Of a stretch of DNA of 64,000 nucleotides, positions 1 through 8,137 are shown piece after piece. Below the pieces are notes generated by a model. The model was not told where the DNA came from. It worked only from the letters and a program-made list of their open reading frames with translations, and ran no database searches. How positions within the stretch are numbered: the stretch's first letter is position 1; each line of letters begins with the position of its first letter. Origin of the DNA: Pricia mediterranea (GTDB lineage: Bacteria > Bacteroidota > Bacteroidia > Flavobacteriales > Flavobacteriaceae). The translations under genes were made by a program, and so were the position numbers. Location: the NCBI RefSeq assembly GCF_032248455.1, contig NZ_JAVTTP010000001.1:3222501-3286500 (forward strand). The letters run 5' to 3'.

Positions 1-1
1 G

Positions 2-1672
2 GCCTATGTAATCGCCCAGTTCTTTCCCAGAATGGCGGTGTACAACGACGTAGAGGGCTGGCAGAACCACCAGTTTTGGGGAAGTGGAGAGTTTGCGCTG
101 CCCTTTGGGAATTACGAGGTAAATATCACCGTGCCGGCCGATCATGTGCTCGACGCCACCGGAAAGCTTCAAAATAGGGAGGAGGTTTTCTCAAAAGAAA
201 TGATGACTCGCTACGAAGAAGCCAAGACTTCTTACGACAGCCCGGTGCTTATCGTCACCCCCGAGGAAGCAGAAAAGGCCGAAAAAAGCTTCTCGAACAA
301 GAAAAAAACATGGCAATTCAGGGCAGAAAATGTGAGGGATTACGCTTTTGCCACGTCCCGAAAATGGATATGGGACATGCAGGCCGTGAAAATGGGCGAC
401 TGCGATGTGATGGCGGTGTCACTCTATCCAAAAGAGGGGAATCCGCTCTGGGAAGAGTATTCGACCAAAACCGTCGCGCATACCTTAAATTCGTATTCGG
501 ACCATACTTTTGAATACCCATACCATAAGGCCATTTCGGTACACGCCAAGAACCAAGGCATGGAGTACCCTATGATCTGCTGGAACTACGGCCGGCCTGC
601 CGAGGACGGTTCGTATTCCGACCGGGTAAAATTCGGGATGATAAGCGTAATCATCCATGAAATCGGACACAATTTCTTCCCTATGATCGTCAACTCCGAT
701 GAGCGCCAGTGGGGGTGGATGGACGAGGGGCTCAATACCTTTCTACAATATATGGCGGAGCAGGAGTTCGGGGAGAAATATCCCGAGGCTATCGCCCCGA
801 AGGACAAATACCCCTCGCGTAGGGGCGACCCTTCGAAAATCGTACCCTATATGGCGGGTGACCAGCTCACCCTATCACCAATCATGTCCAATCCCGAAAA
901 TGTGCACCAGTTGGGCCCCAATGCCTATGGAAAGCCAGCCACGGCCCTCAACATTCTCAGGGAAACCGTGATGGGCCGGGAACTTTTCGACTATGCCTTC
1001 AAGATCTATTCCCACCGCTGGAAATTCAAGCATCCCACCCCTGAAGACTTTTTCCGTACTATGGAAGACGCCTCCGCCTTTGACCTCGATTGGTACTGGA
1101 GAGGCTGGTTCTATACCACCGATTATGTGGATATCGGGGTAAAGAGAGTAGATAAATTCTATGTGTCCGACGTGCCCGATAAACGGATGCAAGAGTATAT
1201 GGCGGCCCGGAACATCTCGGAGGCCGATATGCCGGCCATGGTCTATTTGGCCGTGGAAGACGGGCAGCGGTCCCACGCCGAACTGGAGCGGAAAGCACCC
1301 GCCGAAAGTTCGCAGTCCCTCAAAGAATTTATGATGGACAATATGACGATAGAGGAACGCGCCAAGGTAAGAAATCCGAAGTATTTCTATCAGATCACCT
1401 ACGATAAACCTGGGGGGCTGCCCATGCCCTTAATCGTCGAATACACCTATGCCGACGGAACGACCGAGAATATGACCTATCCGGCAGAAATTTGGCGGAA
1501 GAACGATAATGAGGTCAGCACGGTGGTCGCCTCGGAAAAAGAACTCACAGGGGTGGAGGTTGATCCCAAGGCCGAAACTGCCGATATCGACACCACCAAT
1601 AATACCTGGCCGAAAAATGCGCAAAAATCCGATTTCGACAGAATGAAGGAAGAGAGTATAAAAGGGCAATAG
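2..1672 (+). CDS. M1 family metallopeptidase, C-terminal part (5' end outside window)
   Basis: This is a zinc aminopeptidase of the M1 (gluzincin) family, which removes N-terminal residues from peptides and in Bacteroidota is usually exported. The reading frame is open to the first bases of the window, so the methionine at 32 is internal and the N-terminus is missing. The zinc site is complete: HEIGH at 656-670, then 18 residues, then the third ligand Glu at 725-727 (HExxHx18E). The substrate-binding GAMEN-like stretch is GMEYPMICWNYG, just upstream. The C-terminal part, from about codon 300, has no motif I recognise. No partner gene is visible upstream. The following gene is 225 nt away and has its own promoter element. 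Confidence 0.93.
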   Translation, partial: AYVIAQFFPRMAVYNDVEGWQNHQFWGSGEFALPFGNYEVNITVPADHVLDATGKLQNREEVFSKEMMTRYEEAKTSYDSPVLIVTPEEAEKAEKSFSNKKKTWQFRAENVRDYAFATSRKWIWDMQAVKMGDCDVMAVSLYPKEGNPLWEEYSTKTVAHTLNSYSDHTFEYPYHKAISVHAKNQGMEYPMICWNYGRPAEDGSYSDRVKFGMISVIIHEIGHNFFPMIVNSDERQWGWMDEGLNTFLQYMAEQEFGEKYPEAIAPKDKYPSRRGDPSKIVPYMAGDQLTLSPIMSNPENVHQLGPNAYGKPATALNILRETVMGRELFDYAFKIYSHRWKFKHPTPEDFFRTMEDASAFDLDWYWRGWFYTTDYVDIGVKRVDKFYVSDVPDKRMQEYMAARNISEADMPAMVYLAVEDGQRSHAELERKAPAESSQSLKEFMMDNMTIEERAKVRNPKYFYQITYDKPGGLPMPLIVEYTYADGTTENMTYPAEIWRKNDNEVSTVVASEKELTGVEVDPKAETADIDTTNNTWPKNAQKSDFDRMKEESIKGQ

Positions 1673-1885
1673 GGGGGACTTTGCTTAGGTGTAGGGCTGT
1701 GACCTGCCTATTTACCGCGCGAATTGGGGGGCTAGATGTTTTAAAACTATGCAAGTCAAGATTTCGGCCCGAACCGTTCATCCCAAAGGGCACTTCTCCC
1801 TCTTAGAGGGTGTCTTTTCGGTTCCTCCCGTTCGGAATGTAAAAACCTTCGGCTATATTTTTTCGTAAGCATTCTTAAACTTCAT

Positions 1886-1893
1886 TATATTTG
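1886..1893 (+). promoter_or_regulatory. Predicted -7 promoter element of the TatA-like gene
   Basis: TATATTTG matches the Bacteroidota -7 consensus TAnnTTTG. It ends 4 nt before the ATG at 1898, so transcription probably starts at or next to the start codon and the mRNA would be leaderless. No good TTTG -33 box is present; TTTC lies at about the right distance. Confidence 0.55.
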
Positions 1894-1897
1894 TAGC

Positions 1898-2236
1898 ATG
1901 TTCGCAATGTATTTTCTTTTTATCAGCGGGGCCGAGATATTCTTTATCATGTTTATCGTGGTCATGGTTTTTGGTGCCGATAAGATTCCCGACATTGCCA
2001 AAGGTTTGGGCAAAGGTATGCGACAGCTTAAGGATGCTACGGAGGATATCAAGCAAGAAATCCAAAAAAGTGCCGATAAGCAGGGGGTCGATACCAGTTT
2101 TGTCAATGATATAAAAAGGGATATCGATGATGTGAAAAAGAACGTTACCGAGGGCATCGGCACCGATATTAAAAAGGAAGTCGACGAGGTCAGAAAAAAC
2201 GTGAACGACGTTACCGGAACCATCAAAAGAAAGTAG
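1898..2236 (+). CDS. tatA: TatA/MttA-like twin-arginine translocase subunit
   Basis: This is a TatA/E family protein, the pore-forming subunit of the twin-arginine pathway that exports folded proteins. It has a short periplasmic N-terminus, one hydrophobic helix at about residues 10-25, the FGxxKIP hinge as FGADKIPDIAKGLGKGM, an amphipathic helix, and then a long charged tail rich in Asp and Lys that looks coiled-coil. Start at 1898 gives 112 residues. The ATG at 1907, giving MYFLFISG, fits the family equally well. The -7 element lies so close that either start would leave almost no leader. tatC is not in the window. The next gene starts 3 nt after the stop, which suggests co-transcription. 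Confidence 0.85.
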   Translation: MFAMYFLFISGAEIFFIMFIVVMVFGADKIPDIAKGLGKGMRQLKDATEDIKQEIQKSADKQGVDTSFVNDIKRDIDDVKKNVTEGIGTDIKKEVDEVRKNVNDVTGTIKRK

Positions 2237-2239
2237 GCT

Positions 2240-2812
2240 TTGCTCGAACGGATTTTGGAGTGGGATCGGGATACCTTCGTTTATCTGAACAATCTCGGTA
2301 TTGAACAGTACGACCAGTTTTGGATCACCGTTACCGATTTTAAGACTTGGACACCCCTCTTCCTATTGTTTTTTATCCTTATTGTCTGGAAATATCCCAA
2401 GCGGGACGCTATCTTCGTCATTCTTACCATATTGGCGATGTTGTGGTTTGTCGATACCATTACCGACCTGACCAAGCATGCTGTTGCAAGGCTTCGTCCT
2501 AACAATACAGAAGAAATCAACACCCTGATCCGCATCTTGAAGACCCCTACGAGCTACAGTTTCTTTTCGGGGCATTCTTCCAGTTCCTTTTCGATAACAA
2601 CGGCGGTGGTGCTGTTTTTACGGCACCGTTTCAAATGGAGCTGGCTGTTTTTTCTTTGGCCTTTGCTGTTCGTGGCCAGTAGAATTTTTGTTGGCGTCCA
2701 TTTTCCCCTGGACATTATCGTAGGTTCTGGCGTGGGCGTTCTTTCCGCCATGTTCTTTTACATGCTTTACGTACGGCTTATAGCACCCTGGTTAGGCTTA
2801 GGCCATCCCTGA
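2240..2812 (+). CDS. PAP2-family membrane phosphatase
   Basis: This is an integral-membrane phosphatase of the type 2 phosphatidic acid phosphatase family, which acts on phosphatidate, undecaprenyl pyrophosphate or a related lipid phosphate. The three signature motifs are visible: KHAVARLRP (Kx6RP), FFSGHSS (a PSGH variant with Phe-Ser in place of Pro-Ser) and SRIFVGVHFPLD (SRx5Hx3D). There are about five hydrophobic segments in 190 residues, a usual length. The start codon is TTG at 2240, just 3 nt after the tatA stop, and no ATG lies nearby. The 3' end overlaps the convergent O-methyltransferase gene by 35 nt. The true lipid substrate cannot be told from sequence. Confidence 0.88.
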   Translation: MLERILEWDRDTFVYLNNLGIEQYDQFWITVTDFKTWTPLFLLFFILIVWKYPKRDAIFVILTILAMLWFVDTITDLTKHAVARLRPNNTEEINTLIRILKTPTSYSFFSGHSSSSFSITTAVVLFLRHRFKWSWLFFLWPLLFVASRIFVGVHFPLDIIVGSGVGVLSAMFFYMLYVRLIAPWLGLGHP

Positions 2813-3419
2813 TCGGCAATAACACAGTTTCTACCCGAGGGTCGTTCTTTAGCATTTCGTTGTAAGTAAGCAGCGTCTGGGTAGCTTTATCCTTACTATC
2901 TACGGGTTCGACCACTTTTCCCGACCAAAGTACATTGTCCGACAAAACGATGCTTCCCGACTTTGTCTTTTCCAGGATGAGTTTAAAATAGTCCGGATAT
3001 TCCTTTTTCTCCGCGTCGATAAAGACGAGGTCGAAAACTACATTTAAGGTGGGGATAATGGATTTGGCATCGCCTGTGTGCTGTACGATCTGTTCTCCGT
3101 AGCCACTTTTGTCAAAATAGTTACGTTGCATTTCGTGAAGTTCTTCGTTGAGATCTATAGTATGCAGCTGTCCCTCTTTCTGGAGTCCTTCTGCCAGACA
3201 GAGTGCCGAGTAACCCGTATAGGTACCTATTTCCAAGATGTTTTTCGGATGGATGATTTTCGAGAGCATGCTTAGCACCCGCCCCTGAAAATGGCCGGTC
3301 AGCATTCTGGGCCTTACGACTTTCAGGTGCGTTTCCCGGGTCAGTTCCTGCAGCAGTTCAGGCTCATCTTGGGAATGGGATGTGATATAGTTTTCGATTT
3401 CTGTAGATAAAAAATGCAT
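2778..3419 (-). CDS. Class I SAM-dependent O-methyltransferase
   Basis: The protein belongs to the caffeoyl-CoA/catechol O-methyltransferase-like family (PF01596), which methylates hydroxyl groups using S-adenosylmethionine and a divalent metal. The SAM-binding motif I reads ILEIGTYTGYSALCLAEGL, the acidic motif after strand 2 is TIDLNEE, and the metal-binding DLVFIDAEKKEY is present. The start at 3419 (MHFLSTEIENYI) matches the usual start of the family and gives 213 residues. An in-frame extension to 3485 adds only poorly conserved residues. It is divergent from kynureninase and overlaps the PAP2 gene at its 3' end. The substrate is unknown. Confidence 0.88.
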   Translation of the reverse strand: MHFLSTEIENYITSHSQDEPELLQELTRETHLKVVRPRMLTGHFQGRVLSMLSKIIHPKNILEIGTYTGYSALCLAEGLQKEGQLHTIDLNEELHEMQRNYFDKSGYGEQIVQHTGDAKSIIPTLNVVFDLVFIDAEKKEYPDYFKLILEKTKSGSIVLSDNVLWSGKVVEPVDSKDKATQTLLTYNEMLKNDPRVETVLLPIRDGLSLTRVL

Positions 3420-3537
3420 GGACCTGTTTTTAAAGGGATATCGACTTGCCGGAGCGGTAAAATAATCGCGCTTGTTTTCGGGCAAAAATAGTGAACATCG
3501 CGCGACCTGACAGGTGCAAACTTAGATAGCGAAATCG

Positions 3538-3545
3538 TATTTTTG
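3538..3545 (+). promoter_or_regulatory. Predicted -7 element upstream of kynU
   Basis: TATTTTTG matches TAnnTTTG. It ends 14 nt before the ATG at 3560, giving a very short leader. No clear -33 TTTG box was found. Confidence 0.45.
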
Positions 3546-3559
3546 ACAAAAACACCGTT

Positions 3560-4828
3560 ATGATGTTTGAGAACACCCTGGCCTTTGCCAAAAAAATGGA
3601 TGCCCATGACCCGCTTCGAAAGTATCGTGGGGAATTCCACTTTCCCAAAGTAAATGGGGAGCCTGTTATTTATTTTACGGGCAATTCCCTAGGGCTGCAA
3701 CCTAAGCGGACTCAAAAATATATTGATGAGATACTGTCCGATTGGTCTGAATTGGGCGTTGAGGGGCATTTTCATGCGGATAGGTCCTGGTGGGATTACC
3801 ACGAGCTCCTGGCCGCCCCTCTGGCCAAGGTCGTTGGGGCGAAACCTAACGAGGTTTCCGTGATGAACACCTTAACGGTAAACCTACATTTATTGATGGT
3901 CAGCTTCTATCGGCCTACGGCAAAGCGTTTTAAAATTCTTTGTGAGGAAAAAGCCTTTCCCTCCGACCAGTATATGTTACAGAGCCAAGTGCGTTTTCAT
4001 GGCCGTGCGCCGGAGTCCGCCATTGTTGAGGTCAAAAAACGGGAGGGGGAGCACTTTTGGCGCACTGAAGACGTAATCGCCAAAATAAAGGAGGTCGGAG
4101 ACGAATTGGCCCTCGTCTTGATCGGGGGGGTGAATTACTACAACGGACAGGTATTCGATATGGAGACGATTACTGCGGCCGGTACCGCGGTCGGCGCCCG
4201 GGTAGGGTGGGACCTGGCCCATGCCGCGGGCAACGTGGAAGTGCAGTTGCATGATTGGAACGTCGATTTTGCCGCCTGGTGCAGCTATAAATATATGAAC
4301 AGTGGTCCAGGTAACGCTTCGGGGGTGTTTATCAACGAGAAATACCATGCCAAAACGGATATCCCCCGGTTCGAAGGTTGGTGGGGCACAAAAAAGGAAA
4401 ATCGGTTTTTGATGAAACCGGAGTTTGAGCCCATGCCGAACGCCGATGCCTGGCAGTTGAGCAATCCCCCGATACTATCGCTAGCCCCCTATTTGGCATC
4501 CCTTGATATGTTCGAGGAAACGGGAATGGCACCCCTTATCAAAAAACGTAAAAAGATTGTAGCGTATCTGGAGTTTATCCTTCGTGAAATGGATAGGGAA
4601 ACCAAGGGTTCTTTTGAAATCATTACCCCGGAGGCCAGAGGTTGCCAGCTTTCCGTTTTTCTTCACGGGCAGGGCAGATCGCTGTTCGACTTCCTGATGG
4701 AAAATGGCGTGGTCACCGATTGGCGGGAACCCAACGTCATCCGACTTGCCCCGGCTCCTTTTTACTGCTCTTTTGAAGATATGTATCGCTTCGGACAACT
4801 GTTAAAACAAGGAGTTTCCAGGCTTTGA
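3560..4828 (+). CDS. kynU: Kynureninase
   Basis: This is a PLP-dependent hydrolase that cleaves L-kynurenine to anthranilate and alanine, or 3-hydroxykynurenine to 3-hydroxyanthranilate. The N-terminal signature YFTGNSLGLQPK is at about residues 38-49. The cofactor aspartate is in WDLAHAAGN (about 217-225), and the Schiff-base lysine is K244 in WCSYKYMNSGPGN. The length of 422 residues is normal. Two adjacent ATG codons (3560 and 3563) are possible starts. Kynurenine 3-monooxygenase lies 6.7 kb downstream on the same strand, so the cell probably runs tryptophan breakdown to 3-hydroxyanthranilate and perhaps onward to NAD. The later enzymes are not in the window. A small inverted repeat spans the stop codon. 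Confidence 0.96.
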   Translation: MMFENTLAFAKKMDAHDPLRKYRGEFHFPKVNGEPVIYFTGNSLGLQPKRTQKYIDEILSDWSELGVEGHFHADRSWWDYHELLAAPLAKVVGAKPNEVSVMNTLTVNLHLLMVSFYRPTAKRFKILCEEKAFPSDQYMLQSQVRFHGRAPESAIVEVKKREGEHFWRTEDVIAKIKEVGDELALVLIGGVNYYNGQVFDMETITAAGTAVGARVGWDLAHAAGNVEVQLHDWNVDFAAWCSYKYMNSGPGNASGVFINEKYHAKTDIPRFEGWWGTKKENRFLMKPEFEPMPNADAWQLSNPPILSLAPYLASLDMFEETGMAPLIKKRKKIVAYLEFILREMDRETKGSFEIITPEARGCQLSVFLHGQGRSLFDFLMENGVVTDWREPNVIRLAPAPFYCSFEDMYRFGQLLKQGVSRL

Positions 4829-4836
4829 CAGCCTGG
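4818..4836 (+). terminator. Possible hairpin terminator spanning the kynU stop
   Basis: CCAGGCT (4818-4824) and AGCCTGG (4830-4836) form a 7-bp stem with a 5-nt loop. The sequence after it is GTTAACCCTTTTG, so the U-tract is weak. The hairpin includes the stop codon. Confidence 0.35.
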
Positions 4837-5035
4837 GTTAACCCTTTTGACCAATAGTATTTCCCGAGGCCCTGTCCGGACCCCCCCCACGTAGTTCGTT
4901 CGGTAAAATTTCCCTTAATGCTGTCTCAGGGATAGCGTCCGTGTAATACGATAGGCGAGGAACCGATTTATGTTCAATTTTTAAGTTATACTTGCAACTG
5001 CTTTACCAAGTGCCTCCGAATAAATTTCGAACTCC

Positions 5036-6184
5036 ATGAAATCCCTTCGCCTGATTCTCACCAATGCCCGTTATTTCGGTCCCGCATGGGTCTTTGCGAG
5101 CATTAATATCCTTTTTGGTACCTGGGCAATCTACATTCCCACGGTGAAGGAGAATCTGCAAATTGATAAATCGCAACTGGGCATCGCCCTTTTTTTCCTG
5201 TCATTGGGGGTGTTCGTTGTTTTTCCCATAGCCGCGAAGATCATCAATAGGCTGGGGGTAGGGAGATCGACATGGTACGGGGTGGTCTTAAGCTGTATTA
5301 CTGCCCTTTTGCCGATCTTGGCCCCAAGCTACTCTATGCTTATGGCGGCCCTATTCCTGTTCGGGGCGGCGAATGGTTTTACCGATATTTCGATGAATAC
5401 CCTGGTCACGGAACTGGAAAAGGAAGACGATAGGAAATTTATGTCCGCATCACATGGATTTTTCAGCCTTGGTGGGGTCTTGGCTGGTCTCGGCAGTTTT
5501 TTGATCGGCCCTTTAGACAATCCCGTCTTGCATATGGGGATAGCCGTGGCCCTTGTATTTATCGTTAATTTGATATATCACCGAAGGTATGTCGCCATAG
5601 TGGCGGCCCGGGTCGAAAAGGAATCGTTTAGCCTGGGGCTGTTTAGGCCGCTGTTGTTGTTGGGACTGATTTCTTTTGTCGCTATGGGAAGCGAGGGGGC
5701 TATCGTCGATTGGAGCGGACTCTATCTCAAAGAGATCAGTTTGGCACCGGAAACCCTATGGGGCGCAGGGTTTTTGGGCTTTCAGGTCACGATGACCCTC
5801 GGTCGCTTTTTTGGGGATGGTATCAGTTCTAGGATCGGTTCGATAAAAATGGTGGGATTTGGCGTGCTATTGGTGATGATCGGGTACGGTCTCGTACTCT
5901 CAACACAGACGTATCTGGCAATTTTAGGATTTGGGTTAAGCGGACTCGGATTTTCGGTGATGGTACCCGAAATCTTCCGGATCGGGGGCAATGTCAAGGG
6001 AATTGACTCTTCACAAGGGGTCTCGTTTATAGCGGGCACGGGATATACGGGATTTCTGCTGGCCCCTCCCATCTTAGGCCTGATCGCTGATCGTTTTTCC
6101 TTGGTTGCCTGTTTTATTGTCCTCTTCGGATGCTCCTTTTTGATCTTGGGATCGACCGTGGTCTTACAGCGCAGAAGGTCATAA
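5036..6184 (+). CDS. MFS transporter (FucP/YbjJ-like)
   Basis: This major facilitator superfamily carrier has about 12 hydrophobic helices across 382 residues. The loop 2-3 motif is recognisable as NRLGVGRSTWYG, a variant of the GxxxDRxGRR signature. The second half has a corresponding loop, GDGISSRIGSIK. The family moves sugars, amino acids or drugs with protons, and the substrate cannot be read from the sequence. It follows kynU on the same strand with a gap of about 200 nt containing TATACTTG, a weak -7-like match, so it may have its own promoter. A role in moving kynurenine or tryptophan would be a guess from position only. Confidence 0.87.
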   Translation: MKSLRLILTNARYFGPAWVFASINILFGTWAIYIPTVKENLQIDKSQLGIALFFLSLGVFVVFPIAAKIINRLGVGRSTWYGVVLSCITALLPILAPSYSMLMAALFLFGAANGFTDISMNTLVTELEKEDDRKFMSASHGFFSLGGVLAGLGSFLIGPLDNPVLHMGIAVALVFIVNLIYHRRYVAIVAARVEKESFSLGLFRPLLLLGLISFVAMGSEGAIVDWSGLYLKEISLAPETLWGAGFLGFQVTMTLGRFFGDGISSRIGSIKMVGFGVLLVMIGYGLVLSTQTYLAILGFGLSGLGFSVMVPEIFRIGGNVKGIDSSQGVSFIAGTGYTGFLLAPPILGLIADRFSLVACFIVLFGCSFLILGSTVVLQRRRS

Positions 6185-6507
6185 GGCAAGCGAAGAATAA
6201 AAGTTTTACCTTAATATGACGTTCGCGATGCTAACACGCTTTATCTGATCAGCTTCTTTTTAGCTTAAAAAAACAGCGCCAAGAGCCAAAAGCCACGTAA
6301 CTTACACGGGCCGTTGGTCCGTGATATCTTAGCCACCTGATCGTAATCGGGCGAGCTTCTTGGCATTTGTATCCGATATCCCCTAGGCTCTATCCAAGGC
6401 AGTTCATTCCCTTGGGGTTGAACGCCCATATCTTGCCTCTATTTTTCCTTCTTTGGAATTTGGAATTTGGAATTTGTTTTTTGGAAGTTGACATCTATCG
6501 AGATGGT
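6185..6507. other. Intergenic region of 323 nt between convergent genes
   Basis: No coding sequence is supported here. The right end holds a short tandem repeat of TTTGGAA units (see 6452-6488). A weak 5-bp hairpin, CATCT-ATCG-AGATG at 6492-6505, lies next to the lipoprotein stop. Nothing else was recognised. Confidence 0.6.
6452..6488. repeat. TTTGGAA tandem units, member of a dispersed intergenic repeat
   Basis: Three tandem copies of TTTGGAA are followed by TTTGTTTTTTGGAAG. Related sequence occurs at 39609-39666 and 43230-43282, always between genes. The two other copies carry a conserved tail that this copy lacks. Confidence 0.6.
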
Positions 6508-7233
6508 TTATTCCGTAGTGACTTCGACGTCTGTAAAATACAATTTAAAATCACCCTCTTCGTTCTGGTGCATTTCGGCAATTTTGAGTCCGCCTTTTTC
6601 GGTGTAATCCTCCCAAGTAGTAATTAGTGAGGGTTCCGCCTGATTTCCCTTTCGGTACACCCATTCCCGAACAATGTAATCATCCCCGAAGTAAACGTCA
6701 TACGCATCACCGGGAGTGTATCCCCCTTGATCGTCATAGGTTACTGTCAATTTTTGCATGGTTTCGCTGCTGATCGGCGCTTCCGTTTCCATGGTATGCT
6801 CGGTAACGATGCTTTGTTCATCCCATTTAAAATTTATGGGGGCCAGCAGCCAGAATTTATCGTTGATAAAATTGGCATTGGTTTTTTGAACGGTACTGTC
6901 CATCTCATTGCGATTATAGATCAAGGTGTCTTCGGCCGTCATCGCGCTTATCTCGTTGGTTTTGGGTTTCCATATCCAAGAGCGTTCGAAATGTGGATTT
7001 CCTTCCCGATCGACATTGAAGGTGAACTTGAGTTCTTCGACCCTTGGCCAGTTTTCAATGCCATTGGCACTAGCGATCTTTTCGAGGATGCTTTGCTCTT
7101 TCTTCTGATTTTCGCTCTCCACCGTTTCGGCGGTACTGCTTGGTCCGGCATCGTTTGCTTGGTTTTTCGGCTCGGATTTGCAGCTTGCGAGAAGTACTAG
7201 GGCCGAAAGGCCTATGGTAGCGAGATATTTCAT
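6508..7233 (-). CDS. Predicted lipoprotein of unknown function
   Basis: The product has a type II signal peptide with lipobox LLASC, so it should be lipid-anchored and exported. It is followed by a low-complexity Ser/Thr/Glu linker and a roughly 180-residue domain with alternating beta-type segments and several Trp-Tyr pairs. I do not recognise the family; the general look is of a LolA-like or LppX-like envelope protein. The start at 7233 (MKYLATIGLSALVLL) is chosen because the upstream in-frame TTG at 7251 lies inside a -7 promoter element. It is divergent from clpP and convergent with the MFS gene. Confidence 0.75.
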   Translation of the reverse strand: MKYLATIGLSALVLLASCKSEPKNQANDAGPSSTAETVESENQKKEQSILEKIASANGIENWPRVEELKFTFNVDREGNPHFERSWIWKPKTNEISAMTAEDTLIYNRNEMDSTVQKTNANFINDKFWLLAPINFKWDEQSIVTEHTMETEAPISSETMQKLTVTYDDQGGYTPGDAYDVYFGDDYIVREWVYRKGNQAEPSLITTWEDYTEKGGLKIAEMHQNEEGDFKLYFTDVEVTTE

Positions 7234-7248
7234 TTTTGTGGTTTTTTT

Positions 7249-7256
7249 CAAAGATA
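7249..7256 (-). promoter_or_regulatory. Predicted -7 element of the lipoprotein gene
   Basis: On the minus strand this reads TATCTTTG, a TAnnTTTG match, 15 nt before the ATG at 7233. It overlaps the alternative TTG start at 7251, which argues against that start. Confidence 0.5.
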
Positions 7257-7332
7257 AGCGTTTTTGGATGTCCCGGAGCAGAAGTTTCCGGATGGATGAC
7301 TTTAAGGGAACTGAATTTTCGGATAAATTGAG

Positions 7333-7340
7333 TATTTTTG
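7333..7340 (+). promoter_or_regulatory. Predicted -7 element upstream of clpP
   Basis: TATTTTTG matches TAnnTTTG and ends 20 nt before the ATG at 7361. This makes longer N-terminal extensions, which are open to 7178, unlikely to be translated. Confidence 0.5.
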
Positions 7341-7360
7341 CCCTTTATAAAATAGAAGGA

Positions 7361-7909
7361 ATGAGTTCAAAAAAAGGAAAAGTTTACGAAGCCGTACAGG
7401 AAAAATTGCTCGATGAAAGAAAGATATTTCTATGGGGCATGGTTGACGACGATTCGGCCAAGCACGTCATCGATCGCCTGATGTACCTGGATTTTCAAAA
7501 TGATAAGGAGATACAATTGATTATCAACAGCCCCGGCGGATATGTTACCTCCGGCTTCGCCATTTATGATACGATCAAACAGATCAAGAGTCCAGTTTCT
7601 ACAATTTGCTCAGGTCTCGCAGCCTCAATGGGCTCTATTCTTTTGTCCGTTGGCGAGAAGGGACGCCGTTTTATACAGCCGCACGCCCGGGTAATGATTC
7701 ATCAACCTAGTGGCGGTGCACGCGGACAAGCCTCTAATATCGAAATACAAGCCAAGGAAATTATCAAGACCAAAGAATTAGGCGCCAAAATACTAGCTGA
7801 AAACTGCGGTCAGTCCTTTGATAAGGTAATGAAGGATTTTGATCGTGACTATTGGATGGGGGCCGAAGAATCGGTGGAATACGGTATTGTCGATGGGATT
7901 TTGGAATAA
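7361..7909 (+). CDS. clpP: ClpP-family serine protease, stand-alone copy
   Basis: This is the proteolytic subunit of the Clp protease, which forms tetradecameric chambers fed by an AAA+ unfoldase. The Ser-His-Asp triad is intact: S89 in LAASMGS, H114 in VMIHQPSGG, and D163 in DRDYWM. The oxyanion segment NSPGGYVTSG is also present. The start at 7361 (MSSKKGKVYEA) gives 182 residues, slightly shorter than housekeeping ClpP and with no obvious propeptide. It follows a -7 element by 20 nt. There is no clpX or tig next door, so this is probably an accessory ClpP paralogue rather than the tig-clpP-clpX copy. It is followed by a strong terminator. Confidence 0.9.
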   Translation: MSSKKGKVYEAVQEKLLDERKIFLWGMVDDDSAKHVIDRLMYLDFQNDKEIQLIINSPGGYVTSGFAIYDTIKQIKSPVSTICSGLAASMGSILLSVGEKGRRFIQPHARVMIHQPSGGARGQASNIEIQAKEIIKTKELGAKILAENCGQSFDKVMKDFDRDYWMGAEESVEYGIVDGILE

Positions 7910-7958
7910 CAATCCCCTTTGTTGCCCGGGGCAGCTATTAAGAAATAACCTAAAATTG

Positions 7959-7996
7959 AAAAAGTCCTTCGCAATTTCGATTGCGAAGGACTTTTT
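7959..7996. terminator. Strong bidirectional Rho-independent terminator
   Basis: A perfect 16-bp stem (7959-7974 with 7981-7996) closes a 6-nt loop, with A-run and T-run ends in both directions. It separates clpP from the convergent photolyase gene. Confidence 0.9.
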
Positions 7997-8137
7997 GGAT
8001 ATATATAGACGCCGAAGCGGATAGTACAATATATACGGGAAAACTTAGCAATTTGGATTTGGAGATCGGGTTAAGTAAATCTTAAAAAATCTCCGTCGTT
8101 TGGATTGATATCTTAAATGTTGCCCGGATACCGGTTC

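Noticed and set aside
7233-7251. Upstream TTG start (7251) for the lipoprotein gene
   Set aside because: It falls inside the predicted -7 promoter element; the ATG at 7233 gives a normal lipoprotein signal.
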